Shown here: one piece after another, positions 1 through 6,018 of the stretch
How positions within the stretch are numbered: the stretch's first letter is position 1
How the letters are laid out: the number at the start of each line of letters is the position of its first letter
NCBI GenBank assembly: GCA_028705785.1
Contig: JAQWCT010000130.1
Location: 1 to 7,704 of the forward strand
Direction: 5' to 3'
Source: Sulfurospirillaceae bacterium
GTDB taxonomy: Bacteria; Campylobacterota; Campylobacteria; Campylobacterales; Sulfurospirillaceae
DNA length: 7,704 bases
The notes under the pieces: model-generated
What the model was told of the DNA's origin: nothing
Databases searched by the model: none
The model's input: only the letters and a program-made list of their open reading frames with translations
Position numbers and translations under genes: made by a program

Positions 1-631
1 CAGGAATTATAACACTGATACGAGGCAGTTTAGGCAAAATATGTGGTGCGTACGCTTTGATGTCCTCAAGTGTGTCGATGTCTCTTAGCATTTTACCATG
101 CTTTACATGTAAAGGTTTTAGATGCTCTTTTGTTTGCTCAAAAACACTACTTGTGCCATAAATAATGCCTTCAAAGGCTTTACATGTAAAGGTCTTTGCA
201 TGAAAACCAATGAGATAGTAACCGCCATCAAGGGTAGGGGAAAGCGTGGCATCGCTTGTCTTTAAAAGTAAAAAAGCCTCTTCAAGAATTTTTTCATCAA
301 CATCGGGAATATCCGAGCCTACAAGCAAGGCTTGTGTATAGCCAAGATTGAAAACATGGCTAAAAGCTTCAGCCATTTTATAGCCTAAATCGCCTTTGGC
401 TTGTAAAAAAAGTGTGTGATTTTCAAGATAAGTGGGCAGTGTGCAAGGTAGTTCACCATCATCGTAAGCGATAAAAATATCGCAGTTTTGAGGGTTTCGT
501 TTCAATAGCCTTTGGACTAATTGCTCGTAAAACATACGCGCCATTTCATCCCCGATACTTTTTGCCAACCGTGTTTTGACTCTCCCTAAAATAGGCGCTT
601 TGATAAAATAAATTAGTGCGTTTTGGTGCAT
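1..631 (-). CDS. TIGR04282/DUF2064 glycosyltransferase fused to a GT2 domain (3' end beyond window)
   Basis: The gene starts at ATG 631-629 and is open through base 1, giving 210 full codons. Residues 1-204 form a whole TIGR04282/DUF2064 (CofC-like, GT-A fold) domain. Visible motifs are FIKAPILGRVKTRL at residues 9-22, the GDLG loop at 80-83, VGSDIP at 104-109, DGGYYLIG at 135-142 and RDIDTLED at 183-190. From residue 205 the reading is ISVIIP, the usual first strand of a family-2 glycosyltransferase, so the product is probably a transferase-1/transferase-2 (TIGR04282-TIGR04283) fusion; only six residues of the second domain are visible. These families were defined by association with radical SAM/selenodomain (ArsS-type) clusters and are annotated as arsenosugar-biosynthesis glycosyltransferases. 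A cytoplasmic sugar transfer role is inferred from the family. The start lies 19 bp inside the end of the upstream kinase gene, so the two are probably co-translated. Two perfect CTTTACATGTAAAG palindromes lie within it. The first domain is secure; the fusion is likely but not proven here. Confidence 0.87.
   Translation of the reverse strand, partial: MHQNALIYFIKAPILGRVKTRLAKSIGDEMARMFYEQLVQRLLKRNPQNCDIFIAYDDGELPCTLPTYLENHTLFLQAKGDLGYKMAEAFSHVFNLGYTQALLVGSDIPDVDEKILEEAFLLLKTSDATLSPTLDGGYYLIGFHAKTFTCKAFEGIIYGTSSVFEQTKEHLKPLHVKHGKMLRDIDTLEDIKAYAPHILPKLPRISVIIP
101..114. repeat. Dispersed palindrome, copy 1 (perfect CTTTACATGTAAAG)
   Basis: This is a perfect 14-bp palindrome inside the glycosyltransferase gene, where it encodes P-L-H-V-K. 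Confidence 0.8.
178..191. repeat. Dispersed palindrome, copy 2 (perfect CTTTACATGTAAAG)
   Basis: This is a second perfect 14-bp copy, 77 bp from the first and in a different reading frame of the same gene (T-F-T-C-K). The frame change shows that the DNA, not the peptide, is what repeats. Confidence 0.8.
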
Positions 632-1686
632 AAATGTCGCTCAATCATAGTATAAAAATCTTCGATATGCTTTACATGTAAGAAGTTTGAAACTAAATTA
701 ATAGCAAGGGCATCGACCAAATGGTAGGCTTCTTCTTTGTTTTTTTGAGTGCTGATGGCTTCGAGTGGTTTAGCTTTTGCAGGGACAACTAAGCGACGGT
801 AGAGCTCTGCGCCACAAAAACCAACACTGGTTTGCAAGATATGCTCATCGTGCCCAAAACTTTTCCAAACAGCATTGATTGCCTCTTTCCATTGTACTTT
901 TTTGCCCTCAAACAAAGCGTATATTTCGCCAAAGAGAATGTGGGCAAAGAGATTTCCCATATCAAAACCCAGTGGTCCAAAAAAGGAAAATTCAGCATCG
1001 ATAATGGCGATTTTATCCTCTTTTACCATCACAGAGCCTGTGTGTAAATCGCCATGGATAAGCGTTTCTTTGGCGTTTAAAAAGAGCTCTAAAAGCATTT
1101 CAATGCCTTGGTAAAAGTGGGCATCTTTAGGAAGAGGTTTAAAAAAGGGCGGAATTGCTAGGGCTTCATGGTTTGGGATGTGAGGAAAGCGAAAGATATA
1201 GTTTTCACTAATATTTTTAAGCGTGGCATTTTCATAGTAATTAAGCTCTTTTAGGGGTGGGGTGTGGGCGTAAATCTTGCCTAGAAAATCCCCTAATTTT
1301 TCATATACCGATAAAGCGATGGGCGTTTTAAGTTGCACTTTTTGCAAAGTTTCAAACTCTTTCAAATCCTCCATAACAAATAAAAACGCCTTTTCATCGG
1401 CATGGTAGATGTTTGGAATCAATGCGGGCGCAATGGTTTTGAAGTAAGTCATAGTGTGCATCTCCACACAAATCCTTTGCTGAGGCAGTTTAAAATCTTC
1501 GCCTAAGAGTCTTAGATATGGAGGGGCGTATTTGATGATAAGGCTTTTTTGAGGGGTAGATGCACGAAAGATAAAGTTGAGATTGCCATCGCCAATTTCG
1601 CTTACATGTAAAGGCTCACTCTCCAATAATGCTCTAAGCACAGGCGTCGCATCAAGGTAGTTTACGATTGTATCTTGTGTTATCAT
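613..1686 (-). CDS. mtnK: Methylthioribose-kinase-like protein (MtnK family)
   Basis: This 357-residue protein has the aminoglycoside-phosphotransferase/choline-kinase fold with features specific to S-methyl-5-thioribose kinase. These are the glycine loop GDGNLNFIF (32-40), a probable ATP lysine in LIIK (K52), the hinge VMED (104-107), the catalytic loop HGDLHTGS (211-218), and the metal-binding segment IDAEFSFFGPLGFDMG (229-244), where the family usually has DPE. Near the end, GFCGAELYRR (289-298) keeps the paired arginines linked to substrate binding. MtnK phosphorylates methylthioribose at O1 with ATP in the cytoplasm, as part of methylthioadenosine salvage. At 357 residues it is shorter than typical MtnK (about 400). 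No other salvage gene (mtnA, mtnB, mtnD) is visible. It begins in a TAATG overlap with the upstream cyclase gene and overlaps the downstream glycosyltransferase by 19 bp, so its real substrate may be a related 5-substituted ribose. No strong Shine-Dalgarno is seen, which fits translational coupling. Family assignment is good; substrate is uncertain. Confidence 0.8.
   Translation of the reverse strand: MITQDTIVNYLDATPVLRALLESEPLHVSEIGDGNLNFIFRASTPQKSLIIKYAPPYLRLLGEDFKLPQQRICVEMHTMTYFKTIAPALIPNIYHADEKAFLFVMEDLKEFETLQKVQLKTPIALSVYEKLGDFLGKIYAHTPPLKELNYYENATLKNISENYIFRFPHIPNHEALAIPPFFKPLPKDAHFYQGIEMLLELFLNAKETLIHGDLHTGSVMVKEDKIAIIDAEFSFFGPLGFDMGNLFAHILFGEIYALFEGKKVQWKEAINAVWKSFGHDEHILQTSVGFCGAELYRRLVVPAKAKPLEAISTQKNKEEAYHLVDALAINLVSNFLHVKHIEDFYTMIERHLCTKTH
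670..683. repeat. Dispersed palindrome, copy 3 (12 of 14 bases)
   Basis: The 10-bp core TTACATGTAA (672-681) is intact, and one outer arm differs at two bases. It lies in the 3' end of the mtnK-like gene and encodes F-L-H-V-K. Confidence 0.65.
1600..1613. repeat. Dispersed palindrome, copy 4 (12 of 14 bases)
   Basis: The core TTACATGTAA (1602-1611) is intact. It lies near the 5' end of the mtnK-like gene and encodes P-L-H-V-S. Confidence 0.65.
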
Positions 1687-3917
1687 TAACTTTTTGGGGT
1701 GAAAAAAGAGATTTGGTTGCGACCTTTTTCTTTAGCAGCATACATCGCCATATCCGCTTGTTTGATGAGTTCTTCTGCATCTTGTGTCGTTTTGCTAAAA
1801 AGCGTAATACCGATACTTGCACCTATACGATAGTTCCCATGTGCAAGGTCAAAGGGTTTGTTGAGGAATGAGAGAATTTTGAGCGCTACTGCATTGGTTT
1901 GTTCCATGGCTTGTGAGATATTATCGCCTAAATTTTCGAGTAAAATCAAAAATTCATCTCCTCCAAGTCTTGAAACAGTATCGCCCTGCCTTGTACAGTC
2001 TTGTAAGCGTCTTCCCACTTGAATGAGGAGCATGTCCCCCGCGTCATGTCCAAAGGTATCGTTGAGTTGTTTAAAATGGTCTAAATCGATAAAAACAAGC
2101 GCTCCATAGATTTGTTCTTGAGAACTTTTTTCAACTGCTTTGAGGATATTTTCTTGCAATAAATGACGATTGGCAAGACGCGTGAGTGGATCACGATACG
2201 CCATTTCGTGAATTTGCTTTTGAGCCGCTTTTTTCAATGTGATATCGCTAAAATTAGCTAAAAAATGGGTCACGATACCTTTGTCGTCTTTAATAGCCGT
2301 AATGGTGATATGTTCAGGATAAATCTCACCATTTTTGCGTTTATTCCACAGTTCTCCTTGCCAAAAACCTTTATCCAATAAGGATTCCCAAAGTGCTTTA
2401 TAAAACGCTTTATCATACTGTCCCGATTTGAGAATACGAGGTGTTTTACCTAAAATCTCTTCTGGTTTATACCCTGTGATTTTGGTAAAAGCTTGGTTGA
2501 CTTTAACAATCTTTTCTTGCGCATCTGTAATTAAAACAGCATCTTCCGTTTCAAAGGCTACAGAGCTTAAGCGTAATTGTTCGGCTTGTTTTTGGGCATC
2601 AATATTGATATAAACACCCGTTAAAAAGAGAGGACTTTTGTCGGGTGTATATTCGATAACGCGTCCACGCACTTGTATCCAAATCCATTCACCTTTGGCG
2701 TTTTTCATGCGTCTTTCAACTAAAAACCAGCCTTGTAAAGTAACTTGTTCTTGAATGGAGACAAACATGCTTTTTGCTTCATCAGGATGGGTCAGGGTTT
2801 GAATCATCTCTAAAGAAGGTGAAAAAGAAAAGGGGGGATAGTCTAAAATAAGATAACATTGTTTATCCCAAGTGATGGTGTCATCTTGACGATTCCATGT
2901 CCATAAGCCTGTTTGTGTTGCTTCCATAGCGATACGAAATTGCTTTTCATAGCTAATTTGTTGTTTTTGGCGCTGCGTTTCTTTGTCATGTCGTAAGATA
3001 TGAAGCAGACCGAGTATCCCTGAGAGTGAGATAAAAAGAACACTGACTAAGAGTATTTTGTTTCGCTCTTTATCCCAATAGCTCAGAGCAATCGTCTGAT
3101 CCATCTCAACTTCTACGACAAACGGCATTAACCTTGCTAGTCTGTAAGCACTAATGAGACTATGCTTGGAGCGTTCAAGATGGGTTAATAAATCTTCTTG
3201 CTCCACGGGTACATTAAAATGAGAAAATCCCACTTGTAAAGAATAATCAGTAGAAAGCAATAAAATACCATCTAATCGCCAAAGAGAGACAACACCATCT
3301 TTTCTGGGCAATGTTTGAGCATAGCGATTGGTAAAATAATCAGGATTGAGTGTTGCGACAAGATAATAGGGTTTATGACTAAAAAAAACTTTTTTAAGGA
3401 GTGGAATAAAGCTGATACTCTCAGGTGGCATTAAAAATTGAGGATTTGAGGGCGTTGCATTGTCAAAATCTCGTCCCATCCACGGTGTGCCAATACGCAA
3501 TAAAGGAACATCCCCAAAAGGAATAGGTAAAAAATTATCTACAGAGATGTGCTTACCAGTATTAGCTTGATGTGAACTTACCTCAATGAATCCTTCCATA
3601 TCTACTAAAGAAAAAGAGCGAAGATGTGGCGCATTTTTGAGTAAATCACTAAAAATATCCAAAATGACTTGAGGTGTTGTTTGTGTATCACTTAGGTGAG
3701 GAATTCTATCCATAGTATAGTCAATGCTTTGAAGTGTTTGCGTAAAGTGTTCTTCAAAAGCATAAGTATGTAGCCTTGCGATATTTTGATGTGTTGCGAT
3801 AGCTTCGTCACGAAGGGTTGAAAGGGTCGTAATGATACTTGCAATGGTCAGGCCTATTATCAATAGTGTGGGTAAGATATATCGCCAACGCCCTAAACGA
3901 ATCAATACAGGAAGCAT
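1686..3917 (-). CDS. Membrane-bound sensory diguanylate cyclase (periplasmic sensor-PAS-PAS-GGDEF)
   Basis: This 743-residue inner-membrane signalling protein is predicted to make c-di-GMP from two GTP. A first membrane helix lies at about residues 13-31, and a large periplasmic sensing region at about 35-285 resembles the Cache-type domains of many cyclases. A second helix lies at about 288-308. PAS domain 1 (about 325-447) is of the PAS_3 type with a PAC-like end (GEWIWIQVRGRV). PAS domain 2 (about 450-563) carries NQAFTKITGYKPEEILGK. The GGDEF domain spans about 572-740. The catalytic motif GGDEF (652-656) is intact, and an RxxD inhibitory site (RQGD, 643-646) sits five residues before it, so the enzyme should be active and subject to product inhibition. 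The substrate-binding helix (DLDHFKQLNDTFGHDAGD) is standard. There is no EAL or HD-GYP domain. Its start lies 4 bp after the stop of the binding-protein gene, within reach of a GAG in that gene's end. The upstream partner may deliver its signal. The ligand is unknown. Confidence 0.93.
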   Translation of the reverse strand: MLPVLIRLGRWRYILPTLLIIGLTIASIITTLSTLRDEAIATHQNIARLHTYAFEEHFTQTLQSIDYTMDRIPHLSDTQTTPQVILDIFSDLLKNAPHLRSFSLVDMEGFIEVSSHQANTGKHISVDNFLPIPFGDVPLLRIGTPWMGRDFDNATPSNPQFLMPPESISFIPLLKKVFFSHKPYYLVATLNPDYFTNRYAQTLPRKDGVVSLWRLDGILLLSTDYSLQVGFSHFNVPVEQEDLLTHLERSKHSLISAYRLARLMPFVVEVEMDQTIALSYWDKERNKILLVSVLFISLSGILGLLHILRHDKETQRQKQQISYEKQFRIAMEATQTGLWTWNRQDDTITWDKQCYLILDYPPFSFSPSLEMIQTLTHPDEAKSMFVSIQEQVTLQGWFLVERRMKNAKGEWIWIQVRGRVIEYTPDKSPLFLTGVYINIDAQKQAEQLRLSSVAFETEDAVLITDAQEKIVKVNQAFTKITGYKPEEILGKTPRILKSGQYDKAFYKALWESLLDKGFWQGELWNKRKNGEIYPEHITITAIKDDKGIVTHFLANFSDITLKKAAQKQIHEMAYRDPLTRLANRHLLQENILKAVEKSSQEQIYGALVFIDLDHFKQLNDTFGHDAGDMLLIQVGRRLQDCTRQGDTVSRLGGDEFLILLENLGDNISQAMEQTNAVALKILSFLNKPFDLAHGNYRIGASIGITLFSKTTQDAEELIKQADMAMYAAKEKGRNQISFFTPKS

Positions 3918-3920
3918 AGT

Positions 3921-4703
3921 TTACTCGCTTAACACGATAGGTTCAAGGTGGTGTGTCTTTGCAGTTTTTTGAAGTCTGCCGTCTTGTTTAATGGTCGCAA
4001 TAAAGGATTCTACTCTTTCCAAGAAAGAGTCTTCTTTTTGAGTAATAGCCCAGCCATAAGGCGTGATATGAAAAGGTTGTGTAGGTTTGATAAGTTTTGC
4101 CCACTCTTTTTCTTTCACCATACGCATACCAAAAGGATAATCTGTCATAAAAACATCTGCTCTTCCCGCTTCGACTTCTTGCTCTCTTGCATTTAAAGAG
4201 TCGACGATAAGAAGCGTAGCATGGGTAAGTCTTTGTTTCATAATATCGACATGGTAAGTTCCCTTAGCAACAGCTACGACAATACCAGCTTTATCGATGT
4301 CATCCCATTGTTGGATGCGTCGATTATCTTTGGTTGCAATCGCATAAATGTCGCTAGCAAGATGAGGTGTTGTAAGGGTAAGGTGTTGCATTCGTAAAGG
4401 AGTATGCCCTATGGCAAACATTGCAATATCGCATCGTTTGCTTTGAATGTCCGAGATAAGAGTAGCAAAAGAACTCTCTATGAATGCAACACTTACACCT
4501 AAATCTTTGCTAAACTCATATGCCAAATCAACATCAATACCTTTAAGTTCTTGCGTTCGTGGGTCGACATAAGAAATACCATAATATTCAGGCCAAATAC
4601 ATACCCGTAATTTTTGGGATTCGAGGATGGAAGAGAGTACATCAGCCATGAGTATAGAGTGAATTCCTGTCGTTATAAGGAAGACAACAACCCATTGGCG
4701 CAT
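3921..4703 (-). CDS. Periplasmic family-3 substrate-binding protein (SBP_bac_3), possible sensor subunit
   Basis: This 260-residue secreted protein has a signal peptide at residues 1-20 (hydrophobic core VVVFLITTG, probable cleavage after LMA). The mature part has the two-lobe family-3 solute-binding fold. LRVCIWPEYYG (32-42) opens lobe 1 and GIDVDLAYEF (55-64) nearly matches the family signature. CDIAMFAIGHTPLRMQ (91-106) contains the T-P-x-R arginine (R104) that binds the alpha-carboxylate of amino acids in relatives such as HisJ. MTDYP (186-190) supplies the acidic residue that usually contacts the amino group (D188). The sequence therefore suggests an amino acid or similar small anion, but the ligand cannot be named. 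No permease or ATPase gene is beside it. The next gene, 3 bp away, is a diguanylate cyclase with a periplasmic domain, so a sensory rather than a transport role is plausible. An AAAGG ribosome site 8 nt before ATG supports the start. It is the first gene of the leftward block. Confidence 0.9.
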   Translation of the reverse strand: MRQWVVVFLITTGIHSILMADVLSSILESQKLRVCIWPEYYGISYVDPRTQELKGIDVDLAYEFSKDLGVSVAFIESSFATLISDIQSKRCDIAMFAIGHTPLRMQHLTLTTPHLASDIYAIATKDNRRIQQWDDIDKAGIVVAVAKGTYHVDIMKQRLTHATLLIVDSLNAREQEVEAGRADVFMTDYPFGMRMVKEKEWAKLIKPTQPFHITPYGWAITQKEDSFLERVESFIATIKQDGRLQKTAKTHHLEPIVLSE

Positions 4704-4710
4704 GTTTTAA

Positions 4711-4717
4711 GCCTTTC
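4711..4717 (-). promoter_or_regulatory. Ribosome binding site for the substrate-binding protein gene
   Basis: Read on the minus strand the bases are GAAAGGC, with the AGG ending 8 nt before the ATG at 4703. It is a good Shine-Dalgarno match and supports this start over internal ones. Confidence 0.7.
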
Positions 4718-4734
4718 ATTTGATATGTGTTTCA

Positions 4735-4743
4735 ATTCTAGCA
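4735..4743 (-). promoter_or_regulatory. Candidate extended -10 promoter element for the leftward operon
   Basis: On the minus strand the bases read TGCTAGAAT, a TGn extension followed by TAGAAT, one mismatch from TATAAT. This would start transcription near 4728 and leave a leader of about 25 nt, which fits the ribosome site at 4711-4717. No clear -35 hexamer is visible upstream, only AT-rich DNA, as is usual for sigma-70 promoters in Campylobacterota. It is assigned by eye only. Confidence 0.45.
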
Positions 4744-4790
4744 TAATTTTAAATAATAAATACATAACCTTTCTATAAGTAATAAAACAT

Positions 4791-4796
4791 TATGAT
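4791..4796 (+). promoter_or_regulatory. Weak candidate -10 element for the rightward operon
   Basis: The hexamer TATGAT is two bases from none and one from TATAAT (G for A), and lies in AT-rich DNA. It would start transcription near 4803, leaving a leader of about 110 nt that contains the inverted repeat at 4817-4831 and the palindrome at 4881-4890. TATAAG at 4774-4779 is an alternative, and neither has an obvious -35 partner. Confidence 0.25.
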
Positions 4797-4816
4797 TTCA
4801 TTCAACTCATGTAATG

Positions 4817-4831
4817 GCTTAAGGTTTAAGC
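4817..4831. repeat. Perfect inverted repeat GCTTAA-GGT-TTAAGC, operator-like
   Basis: Two perfect 6-bp arms are separated by 3 bp in the divergent control region. The size and symmetry suit a dimeric repressor or activator site. The stem is too short and AT-rich, and lacks a T-run, to be a terminator. If the rightward promoter is at 4791-4796, the repeat would lie just downstream of the transcription start, where a repressor would block. The binding protein is unknown. Confidence 0.4.
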
Positions 4832-4879
4832 GCACATCAAAAGAGCACGAGAAACTCACATTTGATACTTCCCCATATC

Positions 4880-4893
4880 CTTTACATGTAGTC
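4880..4893. repeat. Dispersed palindrome, copy 5 (11 of 14 bases), upstream of the rhodanese gene
   Basis: CTTTACATGTA matches the left arm and centre fully; the last three bases (GTC) differ. It is the only non-coding copy and lies 8 bp before the rhodanese ribosome site, where a bound protein could affect expression of the rightward operon. Confidence 0.5.
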
Positions 4894-4900
4894 ATTTTAT

Positions 4901-4906
4901 AGGAGA
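4901..4906 (+). promoter_or_regulatory. Ribosome binding site for the rhodanese lipoprotein gene
   Basis: AGGAGA lies 6 nt before the ATG at 4913. It is the strongest Shine-Dalgarno in the window and fixes that start. Confidence 0.85.
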
Positions 4907-4912
4907 AAATCT

Positions 4913-5353
4913 ATGAAGATTACACAGCTTTTGGCGTTACCCTTTGTTTTATTGTTATTAGTTGGTTGTGGAGGTAAGGTAAAAGAAAACTCCAAATACA
5001 ACTATATCACAGCGGATGAAACTGCAAAATTGATGCGTGCAGATGCTTCTAAATTGGTGATTGTTGACATTCAAGAAAAACCAGATTTTACAGAAGAGCA
5101 TCTCAAAGGCGCATTAGCAACTTACGCTTATCCTGTTAAAACGGATGCTGAAAAAGCGCGTTTGGCTGAACTACTTCCTCAAATCAAACCTGATCAAAAA
5201 GTGGTGATTGTCTGTCCACGAGGCGGTGGAGGTGCTGATAGAGCTTATGATTTTTACCTTGAAAAAGGGGTCAAAAAAGACAATCTTTTCACCCTCAAAG
5301 GCGGTCAATATGAATGGCCTCGCGATAAAATCAAAGATGTGCTTGAGAAATAA
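4913..5353 (+). CDS. Rhodanese-like domain lipoprotein
   Basis: This 146-residue protein is predicted to be exported and lipid-anchored. Residues 1-18 are a short hydrophobic signal ending in the lipobox LVGC, with Cys19 as the acylated residue. The rest is one rhodanese domain: VIVDIQEKPDFTEEHLKGA (49-67) is the usual 'vDvR...f..gHi.GA' segment and KVVIVC (96-101) leads to the presumed catalytic Cys101. GGQYEW (130-135) is the usual closing motif. The active loop reads CPRGGGGADR, glycine-rich and longer than the standard six-residue sulfurtransferase loop, and the usual CxxGxR arrangement is absent, so catalytic specificity is open. Rhodaneses move sulfane sulfur through a cysteine persulfide. 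The gene starts the rightward block and its TAA overlaps the next ATG (TAATG), so it is co-translated with a VTT membrane protein. That suggests joint action at the cell envelope. The substrate is not known. Confidence 0.88.
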   Translation: MKITQLLALPFVLLLLVGCGGKVKENSKYNYITADETAKLMRADASKLVIVDIQEKPDFTEEHLKGALATYAYPVKTDAEKARLAELLPQIKPDQKVVIVCPRGGGGADRAYDFYLEKGVKKDNLFTLKGGQYEWPRDKIKDVLEK

Positions 5354-6018
5354 TGTCTCAAAAACTTAAACTTACGGCACTGCTTTTAGGCAGTGTCGCG
5401 CTTCTTGCTTTTATTCCCGAAGTTCGAGAGGTATTTTTAGAACTTATCGCTTTGTTTCAAAGTTTGGATGTCGAAAATATCAAAATCTATATTCTCTCTT
5501 TTGGTATAGGCGCACCGCTTATCTCCTTTGCTTTGATGGTGTTTCAGTCCATCATCGCACCACTTCCGGCTTTTTTAATTACCTTTGCTAATGCTGCTTT
5601 ATTTGGTTGGGTGTATGGTGCGATGCTTTCGTGGTTTAGTGCGATGGTGGGTGCTGTGCTTTGTTTTTATATCGCCAAACTTTTAGGGCGAGAAGTGGTT
5701 GAAAAATTGACTTCTAAGATGGCATTGCACAGTGTGGATGCTTTTTTTGAAAAACACGGTGTTTATGCGATTTTAATTGCGAGGTTATTACCTTTTATTT
5801 CATTTGATATCGTAAGCTACGCAGCAGGGCTTACCAACATGAAACTACGCTCGTTTTTAATAGCAACGGGACTTGGACAACTTCCTGCAACACTGATTTA
5901 CTCCTATGCAGGGGAAATGCTTACAGGCGGAGCAAAGACCTTTGTTTATGGACTTTTAATCCTCTTTTCGGCGAGTGTTTTAGTTTATCTTATCAAGCAG
6001 GTATACCGTGGACGCTAA
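5353..6018 (+). CDS. TVP38/TMEM64 family (VTT/DedA-like) inner-membrane protein
   Basis: This 221-residue polytopic membrane protein belongs to the VTT (SNARE-associated) superfamily. Hydrophobic segments lie at about residues 5-21, 46-80, 85-110, 137-160, 166-188 and 196-214. The family core is clear: the re-entrant-like segment FQSIIAPLPAFLITFANAAL (64-83), FGWVYGAMLSW with a following GAVLCFYIAKLLGR (84-113), and ARLLPFISFDIVSYAAG (143-159). Members in bacteria are thought to move lipids such as polyprenyl phosphate or to support membrane homeostasis; the exact activity of this one cannot be read from sequence. Length is typical. It starts inside the TAATG junction with the rhodanese gene and has no clear ribosome site of its own, indicating translational coupling. 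Its last 11 bp overlap the GTG start of the Fe-S gene. A second family member follows two genes later. Confidence 0.9.
   Translation: MSQKLKLTALLLGSVALLAFIPEVREVFLELIALFQSLDVENIKIYILSFGIGAPLISFALMVFQSIIAPLPAFLITFANAALFGWVYGAMLSWFSAMVGAVLCFYIAKLLGREVVEKLTSKMALHSVDAFFEKHGVYAILIARLLPFISFDIVSYAAGLTNMKLRSFLIATGLGQLPATLIYSYAGEMLTGGAKTFVYGLLILFSASVLVYLIKQVYRGR
5996..6001 (+). promoter_or_regulatory. Ribosome binding site deciding the GTG start of the Fe-S protein
   Basis: AGCAGG lies inside the end of the VTT gene, 6 nt before the GTG at 6008. There is no ATG nearby in this frame before the first cysteine cluster, so this site supports GTG as the start. Confidence 0.6.

Larger units (their letters stand above)
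4704..4912. other. Divergent intergenic control region
   Basis: This 209-bp stretch is the only sizeable non-coding DNA in the window and separates the two divergent operons. Its left half (about 4740-4800) is strongly AT-rich. It holds the candidate leftward -10 (4735-4743), possible rightward -10 hexamers TATAAG (4774-4779) and TATGAT (4791-4796), a perfect inverted repeat (4817-4831), one copy of the dispersed TTTACATGTA palindrome (4881-4890) and the rhodanese ribosome site. No RNA gene or small open frame with good signals was seen. Shared control of both operons from this region is plausible but inferred. Confidence 0.6.

Noticed and set aside
1..631. Selenocysteine (in-frame TGA) suggested by the 'selenodomain-associated' family name
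   Set aside because: No in-frame TGA is present in the visible part; the name refers to neighbouring radical SAM proteins, not to this family.
832..1114. Plus-strand open frames opposite the mtnK-like gene
   Set aside because: They are antisense shadows of a well-supported kinase and have no recognisable domain or ribosome site.
613..1686. Aminoglycoside phosphotransferase (resistance gene)
   Set aside because: The fold is shared, but GDGNLNF, HGDLHTGS and FGPLGFDMG are MtnK-type motifs and not those of aminoglycoside kinases.
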